The notes under the pieces are model-generated. The model was given only the letters and a program-made list of their open reading frames with translations. It did not search any database and had not been told where the DNA came from. A stretch of 64,000 bases of DNA from Myxococcota bacterium (GTDB lineage: Bacteria; Myxococcota_A; Bradymonadia; UBA7976; UBA1532). Shown here one piece after another: positions 35,693 through 46,439 of this stretch. Numbering within the stretch: the first letter of the stretch is position 1; the number at the start of each line of letters is the position of its first letter. The stretch is from contig CAUJDF010000041.1 in assembly GCA_963169045.1 (NCBI GenBank), forward strand, positions 66,872 to 130,871. The letters are read 5' to 3'. The translations under genes were made by a program, and so were the position numbers.

Positions 35693-36797
35693 GAACGCCC
35701 CCACCGTCGCGCTGGTGACCGGGTTCCCGCGCCTGCTGGCGCGCGGCCTGTGCCGCCGGCTGCTCAACCACGACCCCGAGGCGCGCGTGCGCATGCTCGT
35801 GCGCCCCGAAGACGCCGCGGCCGCCGAGGCGCTCGCCGCCGCGGAGCCGGCGGCCGACCGCCTCGAGATCCTGCGCGGCCGCCTGACCGACGTCGATCTC
35901 GGCCTCGCCGGACCCGACATCGTGCGGGTGCTCGAGTCGACGACGCACGTGTTCCACGCGTCGACGGAGCACACGGGATCGCGGCTGCACCTGCGGCGCG
36001 TCAACGTGGGCAAGCTGCTCTCGCTGCTGATGCTGGCCCGCGAGATGCCGCGCCTGCAGCGCTTCTGCTTCTTCTCGACGGCGTTCGTGAGCGGGAACCG
36101 GGCCGGCGTCATCCGCGAGGAGGACCTCGACGAGGGCCAGCGCCTGCGCACGCCCTTCGAGGCCACGATGTTCGAGGCCGAGAAGGTGGCGCGCGAGCTG
36201 ATGCCGCGGCTGCCGGTGACGGTGTTGCGGCCGGGCAGCATGATCGGCCACTCGCGCACCGGCGAGGCCGAGGACCTGAGCGAGGGGCCGAACTACCTCG
36301 TCCGCCTGCTCGTCAGCCTGCCGGCCGAGGTGCCGCTGCTGCTGCCGGGCAGCGGCGTCGTGCCGCTCAACATCGTGCCCATCGATTACGTCGTGCGCGC
36401 GGCCGTGGTCCTCGCGCACCGCCCCGAGGCCGTCGGGCGCACGTTCCACCTGACGGATCCGAACCCGCTCAGCGCGCGCCAGGCGTTCGAGATCCTGAGC
36501 GATCTGGTGAACCGGCGGCCGGTCCCCTTCACCGGCGGCCTGCCGGCGCGGGTCATCCGCCAGATGTTTCGCCTCCCCGGCGTCGCCCGCGTCGCGCCGC
36601 AGCAGATGGCGCTCTTCGAGAACCTGAACACGCACGTCGTCTACAACTGCGCCGGCACGCTCGAGCTCCTGACGGGCAGCGGCGTCGTCTGCCCGCCGTT
36701 CGAGTCCTACGCCGACCAGCTCGTGTCGTGGGTCGCCCGCTACGCCCGGGCCCAGCAGCGGCGCAGCGACGAGGCGACCGCCGCCGGCGACAACTGA
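35682..36797 (+). CDS. NAD(P)-binding, thioester-reductase-like SDR protein
   Basis: A 371-residue extended short-chain dehydrogenase-type protein of the 'male sterility' (NAD_binding_4) kind. The N-terminal Rossmann turn is TGFPRLLARGLCRRLL, an odd variant lacking the usual TGxxGxxG glycines. FFSTAFVSGN corresponds to the catalytic region, though a canonical YxxxK is not obvious: the segment reads FEATMFEAEKVARELM with the lysine present and the tyrosine replaced by phenylalanine. RPGSMIGHSRTGEAED and VPIDYVVRAAVVL follow. Relatives reduce fatty acyl thioesters. The missing tyrosine suggests changed chemistry or loss of activity. It overlaps coaE and a hot-dog protein. Confidence 0.75.
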   Translation: MLAENAPTVALVTGFPRLLARGLCRRLLNHDPEARVRMLVRPEDAAAAEALAAAEPAADRLEILRGRLTDVDLGLAGPDIVRVLESTTHVFHASTEHTGSRLHLRRVNVGKLLSLLMLAREMPRLQRFCFFSTAFVSGNRAGVIREEDLDEGQRLRTPFEATMFEAEKVARELMPRLPVTVLRPGSMIGHSRTGEAEDLSEGPNYLVRLLVSLPAEVPLLLPGSGVVPLNIVPIDYVVRAAVVLAHRPEAVGRTFHLTDPNPLSARQAFEILSDLVNRRPVPFTGGLPARVIRQMFRLPGVARVAPQQMALFENLNTHVVYNCAGTLELLTGSGVVCPPFESYADQLVSWVARYARAQQRRSDEATAAGDN

Positions 36798-37504
36798 TGC
36801 GGCGCCGCGTCGAGCGCGACCTGCCCGTCCGCTACGCGGGCGCCAGCCTCGACTTCAACCCCATCCACCTCTTCGACGACGCCGCGCGCGCCGCGGGGCT
36901 CGACGGCGTCGTGCTCCACGGGATGTGTACCCTGGCGTGGGTGGCGGCCACCGTCGAGCGCACGGCGGACGCCCCGCTCACGTCCCTCTCGGCCCGCTTC
37001 GCGCGCCCCGTCCGGCCGGGCGACGTCGTGGAGGTCGACGTCCGACGCGCCGAGGATGTCTGGACGGCCACGGTGCGGACGGACGGCGAGGACGTGCTGC
37101 GCAGCGTGCGGGCGACGACGACGCCGCAGGCGCTCGACGCGGCGGTCGCCGCCGGCGCCTCCTTCCGCTACGCCGTCGCCCGCGAGAAGATCGCCGAGTT
37201 CCGCGCGGCGGTCGACGACTCCGGGCCCGCCGACGTCGCGCCGCCGACCTTTGTTGCCGTCGTCGCGCGCGCCGCGGTCTTCGCCGCGCTCGGCGCGCCG
37301 GTGGACGGCACCGTCCACGCCGCCCAGCACCTGACGCTCGCCCGCCCGTTCCGCGACGGCGACACCGTCGACACCGTCGCCGCCGTCGTCGACGACCGCA
37401 CGCGCGCCGGCCTGCGCCGCCTGGTGGTGCGCGCCGTCAGCCGTGACGCCGCGGGCGCCCCGATCGCCGTGTCCGACTGGACGCTGCTGCGCCGCGTGCC
37501 CTGA
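36797..37504 (+). CDS. Double hot-dog protein, MaoC/HadB-like half first
   Basis: A 235-residue protein with two hot-dog-type halves. The first (1-110) has YAGASLDFNPIHLFDDAARA, GVVLHGMCTLAWVA and LTSLSARFARPVRPGD, the MaoC/HadB pattern with the Asp and His of the DFNPIH site. The second (120-235) has SFRYAVAREKIAEFRAAVDD, PPTFVAVVARAAVFAALG and HAAQHLTLARPFRDGDTV, the MaoC N-terminal (HadA-like) pattern. In most two-domain hydratases the HadA-like half comes first, so the order here is reversed. It likely hydrates or dehydrates an acyl-CoA/ACP. The ATG overlaps the upstream stop (TGATG). Confidence 0.75.
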   Translation: MRRRVERDLPVRYAGASLDFNPIHLFDDAARAAGLDGVVLHGMCTLAWVAATVERTADAPLTSLSARFARPVRPGDVVEVDVRRAEDVWTATVRTDGEDVLRSVRATTTPQALDAAVAAGASFRYAVAREKIAEFRAAVDDSGPADVAPPTFVAVVARAAVFAALGAPVDGTVHAAQHLTLARPFRDGDTVDTVAAVVDDRTRAGLRRLVVRAVSRDAAGAPIAVSDWTLLRRVP

Positions 37505-37507
37505 CGA

Positions 37508-39241
37508 TCAGCCGACGACGCGCTGCTCGACGAGGCGGGCGAGGATGCGGGTCGTCTCGAGCTCGGGCATGCCGCAGATGTCGATGATCTCCTGGTAGCT
37601 CGTCATGCCGTCGCACTGGCTCATGACGTACCCGGCGCGGTGGTCGAGCGACTGCCAGATGATCTGCTGCGGCTTCATGCGCACGCGCGGGCGCTGGGTC
37701 AGCGCCCCGATGCGCGAGCGGTACATGGCGAGGAGACGGTCGGTGTTCTCCTCCATGTAGGCGCGGGCCTCGGCGTGGTCGGGATCGGCCAACAGCACCT
37801 GCTCGACGAGCTCGAGGGAGCCGCTGAAGTCGCCGGCCTGCTTGCGGCGGCGCGCCGTGGCCACGAGCGCGTCGAGATCGGTGCCCGGCGGCGGCGGCTC
37901 GAGCGGCGGCCGCAGGGGCGGCTCGGGCGGCGGCGTGCCCTCGAAGTTGATCTCCTCGAGGTCGGCGAGGCCGGCCCGAATGATCGACTCGAGATCGCTG
38001 ACCTTCGACGGCTTCACGCTCATCGGTGGCACGACGGCGGCGCCCGGCGCGCTCGACGGGCGCGTCGACTCGGCGGCCGCGGGCGGCCGCCCGGTCGACG
38101 GCGGGATCGGGCGCGAGGTCGGCGTGGGTGCGGCCTCGACGACGCCGCGCTGCGGGCGCGCGCCCGTCGGCGGATCGACGGCCCGGGGCGGCGGGGACGC
38201 GAGGGGGCGCGTCACCGGCCGGGGCGGTCCGCTCGTCGGTGCCGCGCGCGGCGGCTCGACGCGGGGCGGCGCGGCCGAGGGCGCCCGCGCGGCCTCGGCG
38301 GTCGCCGGACGCGCCGGCGTGCCGCGCGGCGGCACGGGCGGGGGCGCCGTCGGCGTGCGCCGCGGCGGCGACGGATCGGCGCCCGCGCTCGCGTCGGCGG
38401 CGGCCCCGTCGCCGAAGAGCTCGTCGCTGTCCCAGGCCTTGAAGTCGGCGTCCAGCATCGCGTCGATGCTGTCGTCGCTCATCTCGGTCAGGTCGCGGGA
38501 CTCGGGCTCGATCTCCACGGACGCGGACGGGATGGGTCCCTCGTCCCGGCCGCGCTGCAGGACCTCCATCCCGCTCGTGCGCCGCCGCAGACGGGTGCCG
38601 ACCGGGATCTCCTTGCTGACGCTGCCGCGATCGGCGCTCGCCGGCTGCCGGAAGGGCGCCGAGAAGTGCCCGATGGGCATCGCCAGCGGATCGGCGGCCG
38701 GCTCGTCGTCGTCGATGACCAGCGGCTCGAGGCCGCCGATGCCGCCGGCGCTCGACTGCGCCGCGCCCCAGGCCGCCGCCTCGTCCCCGGGCGGGACCTG
38801 CAGGCTGCCCGGGTTGAGCTCGGCGAAGAACTCGTCGTCGGTGGTCGCCGGGGGCGGTCGTGTCTCGCTCGGCAGCGGCGGCGGCTCGCGCGGCGAGTCG
38901 GGCCCCTCTTCGAGGAGCTCCGACCAGTCGAGCTCGACGATCTCGTCGCTCTCGACGCGCGCCGGCGCGCCCCCCTCGAAGCTCGCCGCGTGCGCCGAGG
39001 CGACGGCGGACACGGGAGGCGGCGTCGCCTCGCGGTCGTGGTGCTCCAGGAAGGCGTCGACGCCGATCTGGAAGTTCTCTTCGATGAACCGAAGGTACTC
39101 GCCCGCGATCTCGTTCTCGGGATCGATCTGAAGGACCTGCTTCCAGCACGAGAGGGCCTCGTAGAGGCGACCCTCTTCGTACAGGCTCGCGCCGCGCTCG
39201 AGCAGCTCCTGGGCGCGCCCTTCGGCGCGAGGTTCCGGCAT
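37508..39241 (-). CDS. TPR-containing protein with long disordered middle and C-terminal winged-helix-like domain
   Basis: A 577-residue protein. Residues 1-55 form a TPR-like pair of helices (GASLYEEGRLYEALSCWKQV, LQIDPENEIA). The middle (about 60-430) is Pro/Ala/Asp-rich and probably disordered. A second TPR unit is near 470-505 (RRKQAGDFSGSLELVEQVLL). The C-terminal 60 residues (WQSLDHRAGYVMSQCDG, ILARLVEQRVVG) resemble the N-terminal domain of the J-domain protein two genes upstream. Function unknown; it is likely an adaptor for the neighbouring DnaK. It follows dnaK by 3 nt in the same operon. Confidence 0.75.
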   Translation of the reverse strand: MPEPRAEGRAQELLERGASLYEEGRLYEALSCWKQVLQIDPENEIAGEYLRFIEENFQIGVDAFLEHHDREATPPPVSAVASAHAASFEGGAPARVESDEIVELDWSELLEEGPDSPREPPPLPSETRPPPATTDDEFFAELNPGSLQVPPGDEAAAWGAAQSSAGGIGGLEPLVIDDDEPAADPLAMPIGHFSAPFRQPASADRGSVSKEIPVGTRLRRRTSGMEVLQRGRDEGPIPSASVEIEPESRDLTEMSDDSIDAMLDADFKAWDSDELFGDGAAADASAGADPSPPRRTPTAPPPVPPRGTPARPATAEAARAPSAAPPRVEPPRAAPTSGPPRPVTRPLASPPPRAVDPPTGARPQRGVVEAAPTPTSRPIPPSTGRPPAAAESTRPSSAPGAAVVPPMSVKPSKVSDLESIIRAGLADLEEINFEGTPPPEPPLRPPLEPPPPGTDLDALVATARRRKQAGDFSGSLELVEQVLLADPDHAEARAYMEENTDRLLAMYRSRIGALTQRPRVRMKPQQIIWQSLDHRAGYVMSQCDGMTSYQEIIDICGMPELETTRILARLVEQRVVG

Positions 39242-39244
39242 GGA

Positions 39245-41071
<1,827 letters not shown>

Positions 41072-41086
41072 CCCGAGTGGCTCCCC

Positions 41087-42571
41087 TTACATGCGCTTGA
41101 GGGCCTTGATGGCCTTCTTCGCGATCTCGTTGCCCGAGTCGTATTTCAAGACTTTTTCGAACACGGCGAGCGCCCGCTTCACCTGGTTCGTCTTCTGGTA
41201 GATCCGCCCCAGCGTCACCTGGAACTCGACGTTGTGGGGGTCTTTCTCGGTCGCCAGCCGCGCGAGCTCCGCGGCTTTGTGCAGATCCTGCTCGTTCTGC
41301 CACATGAGGTCGGCCACGTGGCCGAGGTGCTCCGGGCGAGGATAACATTCCACAGCTTCGATGTAGCTGGCGATGGCCTCGCGCGTGCGGCCGATCGACT
41401 CCTCCATGTAGCCGCGCTTCCACAGCTGGTCGGCGCGCGTCTGTTTCGCCAGCTCGTTGACCCGCGTGAACGCCGGGCCGTAGCGCTCGTTCTTCGGGTC
41501 GAAGGTCATCGCCAGCTTGAGCGAGCTGGCCGCCGCGACGAAGTTGCCGGCGTCGTACTGCGCCATGCCCTCTACGTAGTGGCGCTCGGCGCGCTTGAGC
41601 TGATCGACCATCGGGTTGGTCAGGCCGCTCTCGCGCCGGGCACGCGTGCGGTCGGCGAGGCGCGCCTCGAGCTGCCTCTTGCGATCGTCGGCCTCGCGCG
41701 CCTCTGCCTCGCGCGCCTCGGCGTCACGCGCGGCGCGCTCGGCGTCCTTGGCGGCGCGCTCGGCCTCGAGGCGGGCCCGGAAGGCGTTGTTGCGCGCGAG
41801 CACGACGCGGCAGTAGGTCTCGCGCAGCCGCTGGTCGGCCCGTAGCGCCTCGTAGATCTGGGAGCCCGTCCGGTGGACGCGCTCCACCTTCTCGGCGAAG
41901 GTGCCGAGCTCCTTGCCGAAGAAGGTGTCGGGGTGGAAGCGCTTGCTGAACGCGTAGTAGGCGGCGCGCAGCGCTTTCAGGTCCTCGGTGGGATCGCACG
42001 AGAACAGCTCGTAGTGGTCCATGCGCTCGAGCCCGTAGAACCGGAACAGCACTTCCTTGCGCTGCTCGACGGTCAGCTCGCTGCGCTCGAGCAGCTCGCG
42101 GCTGTCGAAGACGAAGTCGCCGAAGATGGGGTCCTTCCCGCCGGGCTTCAGCATCGGCTCGAGCGGCACGAAACCGAGGCGGCCCTTGGCGCGGAGGAAG
42201 TCGAGGTCGCCGCGGGAGATGCCCTCGGGCAGGGGCGGCGCCGAAGGACGGGCGTGCACCGCGGGTCGGGCGTCGATGGGGCGGCCCTGCGCCGCGGCGG
42301 ACCAACCGGCCTCCATCGCGCGGTCTCGGCGGGGCTGGGCGACGGCCCGTTCGACACGCACGAGGCCGAGCTGCACGAGGCGCTCGATCGCGCGGACGGC
42401 GTCGTCGCTGCTGAGGCCGCTCATCTCGCACACCTCGGCGATGCTCGACGTCCCGTCGATGCGCGTGAGCACGAACGCCTCGCGATGATCGAGCCGGGCG
42501 CCGATGACGTCGACGTCCGTGTTGCGGCGCGGGCGGTCTTCCCAATCGCCGAGCGCGCCGGGTCGCTCCAT
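41087..42571 (-). CDS. J-domain protein with N-terminal winged-helix-like domain and TPRs
   Basis: A 494-residue cochaperone. Residues 20-75 form a small domain (ARLDHREAFVLTRIDGTSS, AVRAIERLVQLGLVRVE). A J-domain lies at about 180-255: RMDHYELFSCDP, then AYYAFSKRFHPDTFFGKELG with the HPD tripeptide that stimulates Hsp70 ATPase. A charged coiled coil follows (RAAKDAERAARDAEAREAE), then about five TPR-like repeats to the end (HYVEGMAQYDAGNFVAAASS, IYQKTNQVKRALAVFEKVL). It precedes the DnaK gene by 15 nt, so the two form a dedicated chaperone pair. ATG 42571 is used; longer in-frame extensions lack a matching ribosome-binding site. Confidence 0.85.
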   Translation of the reverse strand: MERPGALGDWEDRPRRNTDVDVIGARLDHREAFVLTRIDGTSSIAEVCEMSGLSSDDAVRAIERLVQLGLVRVERAVAQPRRDRAMEAGWSAAAQGRPIDARPAVHARPSAPPLPEGISRGDLDFLRAKGRLGFVPLEPMLKPGGKDPIFGDFVFDSRELLERSELTVEQRKEVLFRFYGLERMDHYELFSCDPTEDLKALRAAYYAFSKRFHPDTFFGKELGTFAEKVERVHRTGSQIYEALRADQRLRETYCRVVLARNNAFRARLEAERAAKDAERAARDAEAREAEAREADDRKRQLEARLADRTRARRESGLTNPMVDQLKRAERHYVEGMAQYDAGNFVAAASSLKLAMTFDPKNERYGPAFTRVNELAKQTRADQLWKRGYMEESIGRTREAIASYIEAVECYPRPEHLGHVADLMWQNEQDLHKAAELARLATEKDPHNVEFQVTLGRIYQKTNQVKRALAVFEKVLKYDSGNEIAKKAIKALKRM

Positions 42572-42608
42572 CGGTCGCTTCCCTGGTGAGTCTCCGCGTA
42601 CAGCGAAG

Positions 42609-42637
42609 AACCTATCGGACCCCCGTGCCGCGCGCAA
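42609..42637 (-). promoter_or_regulatory. Possible promoter of the J-domain/DnaK operon
   Basis: On the minus strand TTGCGC (plus-strand 42632-42637), a 17-nt spacer, and TAGGTT (42609-42614), about 40 nt upstream of the J-domain ATG. The match to consensus is moderate and the spacing exact. Confidence 0.35.
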
Positions 42638-42685
42638 TATCGGCCGAATGGCGCCGAAGGGCGCCGCGTGAGCGGACCCCCAGGG

Positions 42686-42714
42686 TTGTGGCGCCACGGA
42701 CGATCCCGTAGAGT
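42686..42714 (+). promoter_or_regulatory. Possible promoter of the polytopic GT-C-like gene
   Basis: TTGTGG (42686-42691), a 17-nt spacer and TAGAGT (42709-42714), about 30 nt upstream of the start codon. It is back to back with the putative J-domain operon promoter, which supports both. A GGCGCC-GAAG-GGCGCC hairpin at 42650-42665 lies between them. Confidence 0.35.
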
Positions 42715-42744
42715 TTCGCGTCCTTCGGCCCCCCGGAGATGTCG

Positions 42745-45519
42745 ATGTTCGTTCGGGCTCGGCTGCTGCTCGCGCTCTTCTCGTCCCTCTTGCCGTTGCT
42801 CGCCGCCCTCGCGCCGGCGCCGTCCGCCGCCCAGGCGCCGGCCTCCGCCGCCCCGGCCCCGGCCTCCGCCGCCTCGGCCCCGGCCTCCGCCTCCCCGGCC
42901 TCCGCCACCGAGGTCGCGTGCCCCGAGGGCAACCTGCTGGCGGGCAAGCGCCCGATGAAGTGGGACGACACCGAGAACGCGATCCGCGCCAGCGACGGGA
43001 CCGCCCCACAGGAGGGCGACGCCTGGGACGGCATCGGGACGGCCCGGCTGATGACCGCCAGCTCCCAGATCATCTGGGACCTCGGCCGCGAGACGACGGT
43101 CCGCGCGCTGGCGCTCCAGGGAGACAACAACGACACCTACACCGTCGGCGCGTCGCTCGACGGGAAGACGTGGACGCCCGCATGGGTCGCGCCGCCCATC
43201 GACGGCGCCGGCATGCGGCTGCGCACCACCGACGGCCTCGACGTCAAGGCCCGCTTCCTGCGCATCGCCGACATGACCGGCGACGGCGCGTACTCCATCG
43301 GCGAGTTCCAGGCCTGGTGCGCCAAGCCGTCGACGTGGCCGCCGGAGATCACCCGCAAGGCGGGCAAGGCCCCCGATCCCGGCAAGGACCGGCTCGTCGT
43401 GATGGCCTACCGCAAGATCCTGTTCGGGATCGCAGGGTTCGCCGTCTTCTGCTTCCTGCTCGCCGACGCCCGGCGCTCGCGCTGGACGCGCTTCGGGCCG
43501 GCGGTCGCCGCGTCGCTGCTGTGGCTCTACGGCGCCGTCAACCTGCTCAACACCTGGGGGTTCATCGGCGCGGCGGTGGCCGTCGTCGGCGCGGCCTTCT
43601 GGCTCTCGGGCCTGGCGAAGGCCGGCGAGGACTGGACGGTCAAGGCCGACGCGATCGGCCTCGTCGCCATCGGTCTGCTCATCGGCTACGCCGGTGATCG
43701 CTACGGTGATGGCAAGGTGCCCCTGGCGGTGCTGCACTCGCTCGCGGTGGGCGGCGCCGCGCTGCTGGCGATGACGCTCGCCCTGCGCAATGCGGGGCGC
43801 GCCTGGACGGCCTGGGCGCCGCCGGCCATCGCGCTCGCCTACGGCACGTTCGCCGGTTGGCTGACGTTCGGGATGGACACGGGCATCGCCGTCGGCGTCG
43901 TCAGCGCCGTGGCGGCGCTCGGCGCGCAGCTGCTGACGAAGGACGCCGAGGCGCGGCGCAAGTGGCTCGAGCGCCTCGCGCTGCTGCTGCTCGTCGGGTG
44001 CGGGCCGCTGGTGTGGACGAACTTCGGCACCTTCCACGGCGGCCGTGCGGTCCACTTCCACGACTCCTACCACTACTACATGGGCGCGAAGTACTTCCCC
44101 GAGACGCGTTACACCCACATGTACCACTGCGCCGCCATCGCCGAGGCCGACGAGGGCCTGGGCGAGAAGGTGGCCAAGCGCAAGATCCGCAACCTCACCA
44201 CGAACCACCTCGAGCCGATGGCCGCCACGCTCGCCGACGTCGAGGCGTGCAAGAAGGCGTTCACGCCCGAGCGCTGGGTGGCCTTCCAGCAGGACGTGCG
44301 GCTCTTCCGCAACTTCTTCGGCGCGCAGTACTGGGAGCGCCTCTTCCACGACCACGGTTACAACGCCAGCCCCGTCTGGAACGCCTTGGGACGCGCGATC
44401 GCCAACCAGGGCTGGGAGCGGTGGGCCGCCGGCGTGCCGGTCGGCGGTCCCGAACAGAACACCGACGCGCGGCGCGCCTTCTTCAAGGCGAACACGAAGG
44501 AGTTCGCGTCGCTCGCCAAGGCCTTCAACGAGCGCATGGGCCACATCGCGCTGATCGACGCGGGGCTGTATGCGGGCATCTTCCTGCTGATCGGCTGGGC
44601 GTTCGGCCTGCGGGCCATGGCCCTCGCCTGCGTGGTCTGGGGCGCCGGCTACCCGTGGGCCTACTTCTGGACGGGCGGCGCGTTCGGCCGCGTGCTGTGG
44701 CTGTTCCTCGCCACCGCCGGCGTCTGCCTGCTCAAGAAGGCGAAGCCACTGCTCGGCGGCATGGGCCTGATGGGCGGCCTGCTGGACCGTGTGTTTCCGG
44801 GCGCGCTGTTCGCGGGCGTGGGCATGAAGGTGGCGTGGGGCCTCTACAAGGAGCGCCGCATCTCGAAGACCCACCAGCGCTTCATCGTGGGCGCCCTGCT
44901 GGCGGTGGCGATCGCCGTGCCGGCGAGCCTGCCCGCCGCCGGCGGATCGGGCGTGGGCATCTTCCGCGAGTTCATCGAGAACTCGATGAAGCACAAGCAG
45001 ACGCCGCTCACCAACCACATGGGCCTGCCGACGCTGCTGTCGTGGCACCCGAGCTACATCGCGTCCAAGGTGAAGAACGACAAGCTCGAGGACCCGTACG
45101 AGCCGTGGAAGGAGCACCGCCGCTCGACGCTGAAGTCGCGCAGCGTGGTGTTCTACGCCTCGGTGCTGGGCCTGCTGCTGCTCGTGGGGGCGGCGGCGCG
45201 GCGCATGGAGGACTGGGAGGCCAGCGCCGCCAGCGTCCTGATGATCATCGCCGTCTTCGAGCTCACCTGTTACTACTACAATTTCTGCCTGTTGCTGGCG
45301 CCGCTGGCGTTGAAACGCCTCCGGCACGTGGTGACGCTCGTCGGCATGACGCTCGCCGGCCAATACGTGCAGCTGCGCATCGGCTGGTACGACCAGCAGT
45401 ACACGGTCGAGTCGCTCGTGGCGCTCGGGGCCGTGCTGTTCATCGTCGTCGATCGGCTGCTCGAGGCGAAGCGCGCCGAGGCGGCGGCCGCCGCCGCCCC
45501 GGCCGAGGTGGTGAACTAG
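42745..45519 (+). CDS. Large polytopic membrane protein with discoidin-like N-terminal domain (GT-C-like)
   Basis: A 924-residue protein. A signal-like segment (LLALFSSLLPLLAAL) is followed by an Ala/Pro/Ser linker and a beta-sandwich of the F5/8 type C kind (ASSQIIWDLGRETTVRALAL, DTYTVGASLDGKTWTPAW, ARFLRIADMTGDG). From about residue 220 there are many membrane spans. A large loop has HFHDSYHYYMGAKYFPET, an acidic His/Asp-rich motif early in the sequence that recalls GT-C glycosyltransferases, which use lipid-linked sugars. This is a suggestion only. ATG 42745 fits GGAG six bases upstream better than the ATG at 42739. The stop shares CTAG with argF. Confidence 0.65.
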   Translation: MFVRARLLLALFSSLLPLLAALAPAPSAAQAPASAAPAPASAASAPASASPASATEVACPEGNLLAGKRPMKWDDTENAIRASDGTAPQEGDAWDGIGTARLMTASSQIIWDLGRETTVRALALQGDNNDTYTVGASLDGKTWTPAWVAPPIDGAGMRLRTTDGLDVKARFLRIADMTGDGAYSIGEFQAWCAKPSTWPPEITRKAGKAPDPGKDRLVVMAYRKILFGIAGFAVFCFLLADARRSRWTRFGPAVAASLLWLYGAVNLLNTWGFIGAAVAVVGAAFWLSGLAKAGEDWTVKADAIGLVAIGLLIGYAGDRYGDGKVPLAVLHSLAVGGAALLAMTLALRNAGRAWTAWAPPAIALAYGTFAGWLTFGMDTGIAVGVVSAVAALGAQLLTKDAEARRKWLERLALLLLVGCGPLVWTNFGTFHGGRAVHFHDSYHYYMGAKYFPETRYTHMYHCAAIAEADEGLGEKVAKRKIRNLTTNHLEPMAATLADVEACKKAFTPERWVAFQQDVRLFRNFFGAQYWERLFHDHGYNASPVWNALGRAIANQGWERWAAGVPVGGPEQNTDARRAFFKANTKEFASLAKAFNERMGHIALIDAGLYAGIFLLIGWAFGLRAMALACVVWGAGYPWAYFWTGGAFGRVLWLFLATAGVCLLKKAKPLLGGMGLMGGLLDRVFPGALFAGVGMKVAWGLYKERRISKTHQRFIVGALLAVAIAVPASLPAAGGSGVGIFREFIENSMKHKQTPLTNHMGLPTLLSWHPSYIASKVKNDKLEDPYEPWKEHRRSTLKSRSVVFYASVLGLLLLVGAAARRMEDWEASAASVLMIIAVFELTCYYYNFCLLLAPLALKRLRHVVTLVGMTLAGQYVQLRIGWYDQQYTVESLVALGAVLFIVVDRLLEAKRAEAAAAAAPAEVVN

Positions 45520-46439
45520 CGCAGCGGGCGGCCGCCCATGATCCACTCCAGCAGCGCCTTCTGCGCGTGGAGTCGGTTCTCGGCCTGATCGAAGACGCGA
45601 CTCTGCGGGCCGTCGATGACCTCGGCGGCCACCTCCTCGCCGCGGTGCGCCGGAAGGCAGTGCAGGAAGATGGCCTCGGGCCGCGCCGCCTTCATCACGC
45701 GACGGTCGACGATGTAGCCCTGGAAGGCGGCCAGACGCTTCTGCGTCTCCTCCTCCTGGCCCATGCTCGTCCAGACGTCGGTGTTGACCACGTGGGCGCC
45801 GTCGGCGGCGGCGGCGGGATCGCGCCCCACCGACACCTTCACCCCCTCGGCCTTCGCCGCCGCCAGGTACTCGGCGTCGGGCTCGTAGCCCTCGGGGCAC
45901 GCCAGCGACAGCTCGAAGCCGAGGCGCCGCGCGGCGTTGATCCACGAGTTGGCCATGTTGTTGCCGTCGCCGATGTACGCGATACGCAGCTGCCCGGGAT
46001 CGCCGAGGTTCTCCTGCACGGTGAGCAGGTCGGCGAGCACCTGGCAGGGGTGGGTGCGGTCGGTGAGGCCGTTGATGACCGGCACGTCGGCGTTGCGGGC
46101 GAGCTCCTCGACGACGGCGTGGTGGTCGGCGCGCATCATGATGCCGTCGACGTAGCGCGACAGGACGCGCGCCGTGTCGGACACGGGCTCGCCCCGGCCG
46201 ATCTGTAGATCCCGCCGCAACATGACGATGGCGTGGCCGCCGAGCTGGTGCATGCCGACGTCGAAGCTGACGCGGGTGCGGGTGCTGGCCTTCTCGAAGA
46301 TCATCGCCAGCGTGCGCCCGCGCAGCGAGTCGGTATGGCCGCCGGCGCGGCGGATCGCCTTGAGCTCGGCGGCACGGTTCAGGAGCGCGCGCAGCTCGTG
46401 CGACGTGAGGTCGGCCAGGGTGAGCAGATCGCGCTTCAT
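45516..46439 (-). CDS. argF: Ornithine carbamoyltransferase
   Basis: A 307-residue enzyme joining ornithine and carbamoyl phosphate to citrulline in arginine synthesis. Carbamoyl-phosphate binding is seen in FEKASTRTRVSF and DRTHPCQVLADL; the ornithine loop has VNTDVWTSMGQEEE; HCLPAHRGEEV carries the catalytic Cys. ATG 46439 overlaps the argD stop (ATGA). Together with argD and argB in the same run this makes an arginine operon; argC, argG and argH are not in the window. The stop codon overlaps the stop of the convergent membrane-protein gene. Confidence 0.97.
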   Translation of the reverse strand: MKRDLLTLADLTSHELRALLNRAAELKAIRRAGGHTDSLRGRTLAMIFEKASTRTRVSFDVGMHQLGGHAIVMLRRDLQIGRGEPVSDTARVLSRYVDGIMMRADHHAVVEELARNADVPVINGLTDRTHPCQVLADLLTVQENLGDPGQLRIAYIGDGNNMANSWINAARRLGFELSLACPEGYEPDAEYLAAAKAEGVKVSVGRDPAAAADGAHVVNTDVWTSMGQEEETQKRLAAFQGYIVDRRVMKAARPEAIFLHCLPAHRGEEVAAEVIDGPQSRVFDQAENRLHAQKALLEWIMGGRPLR

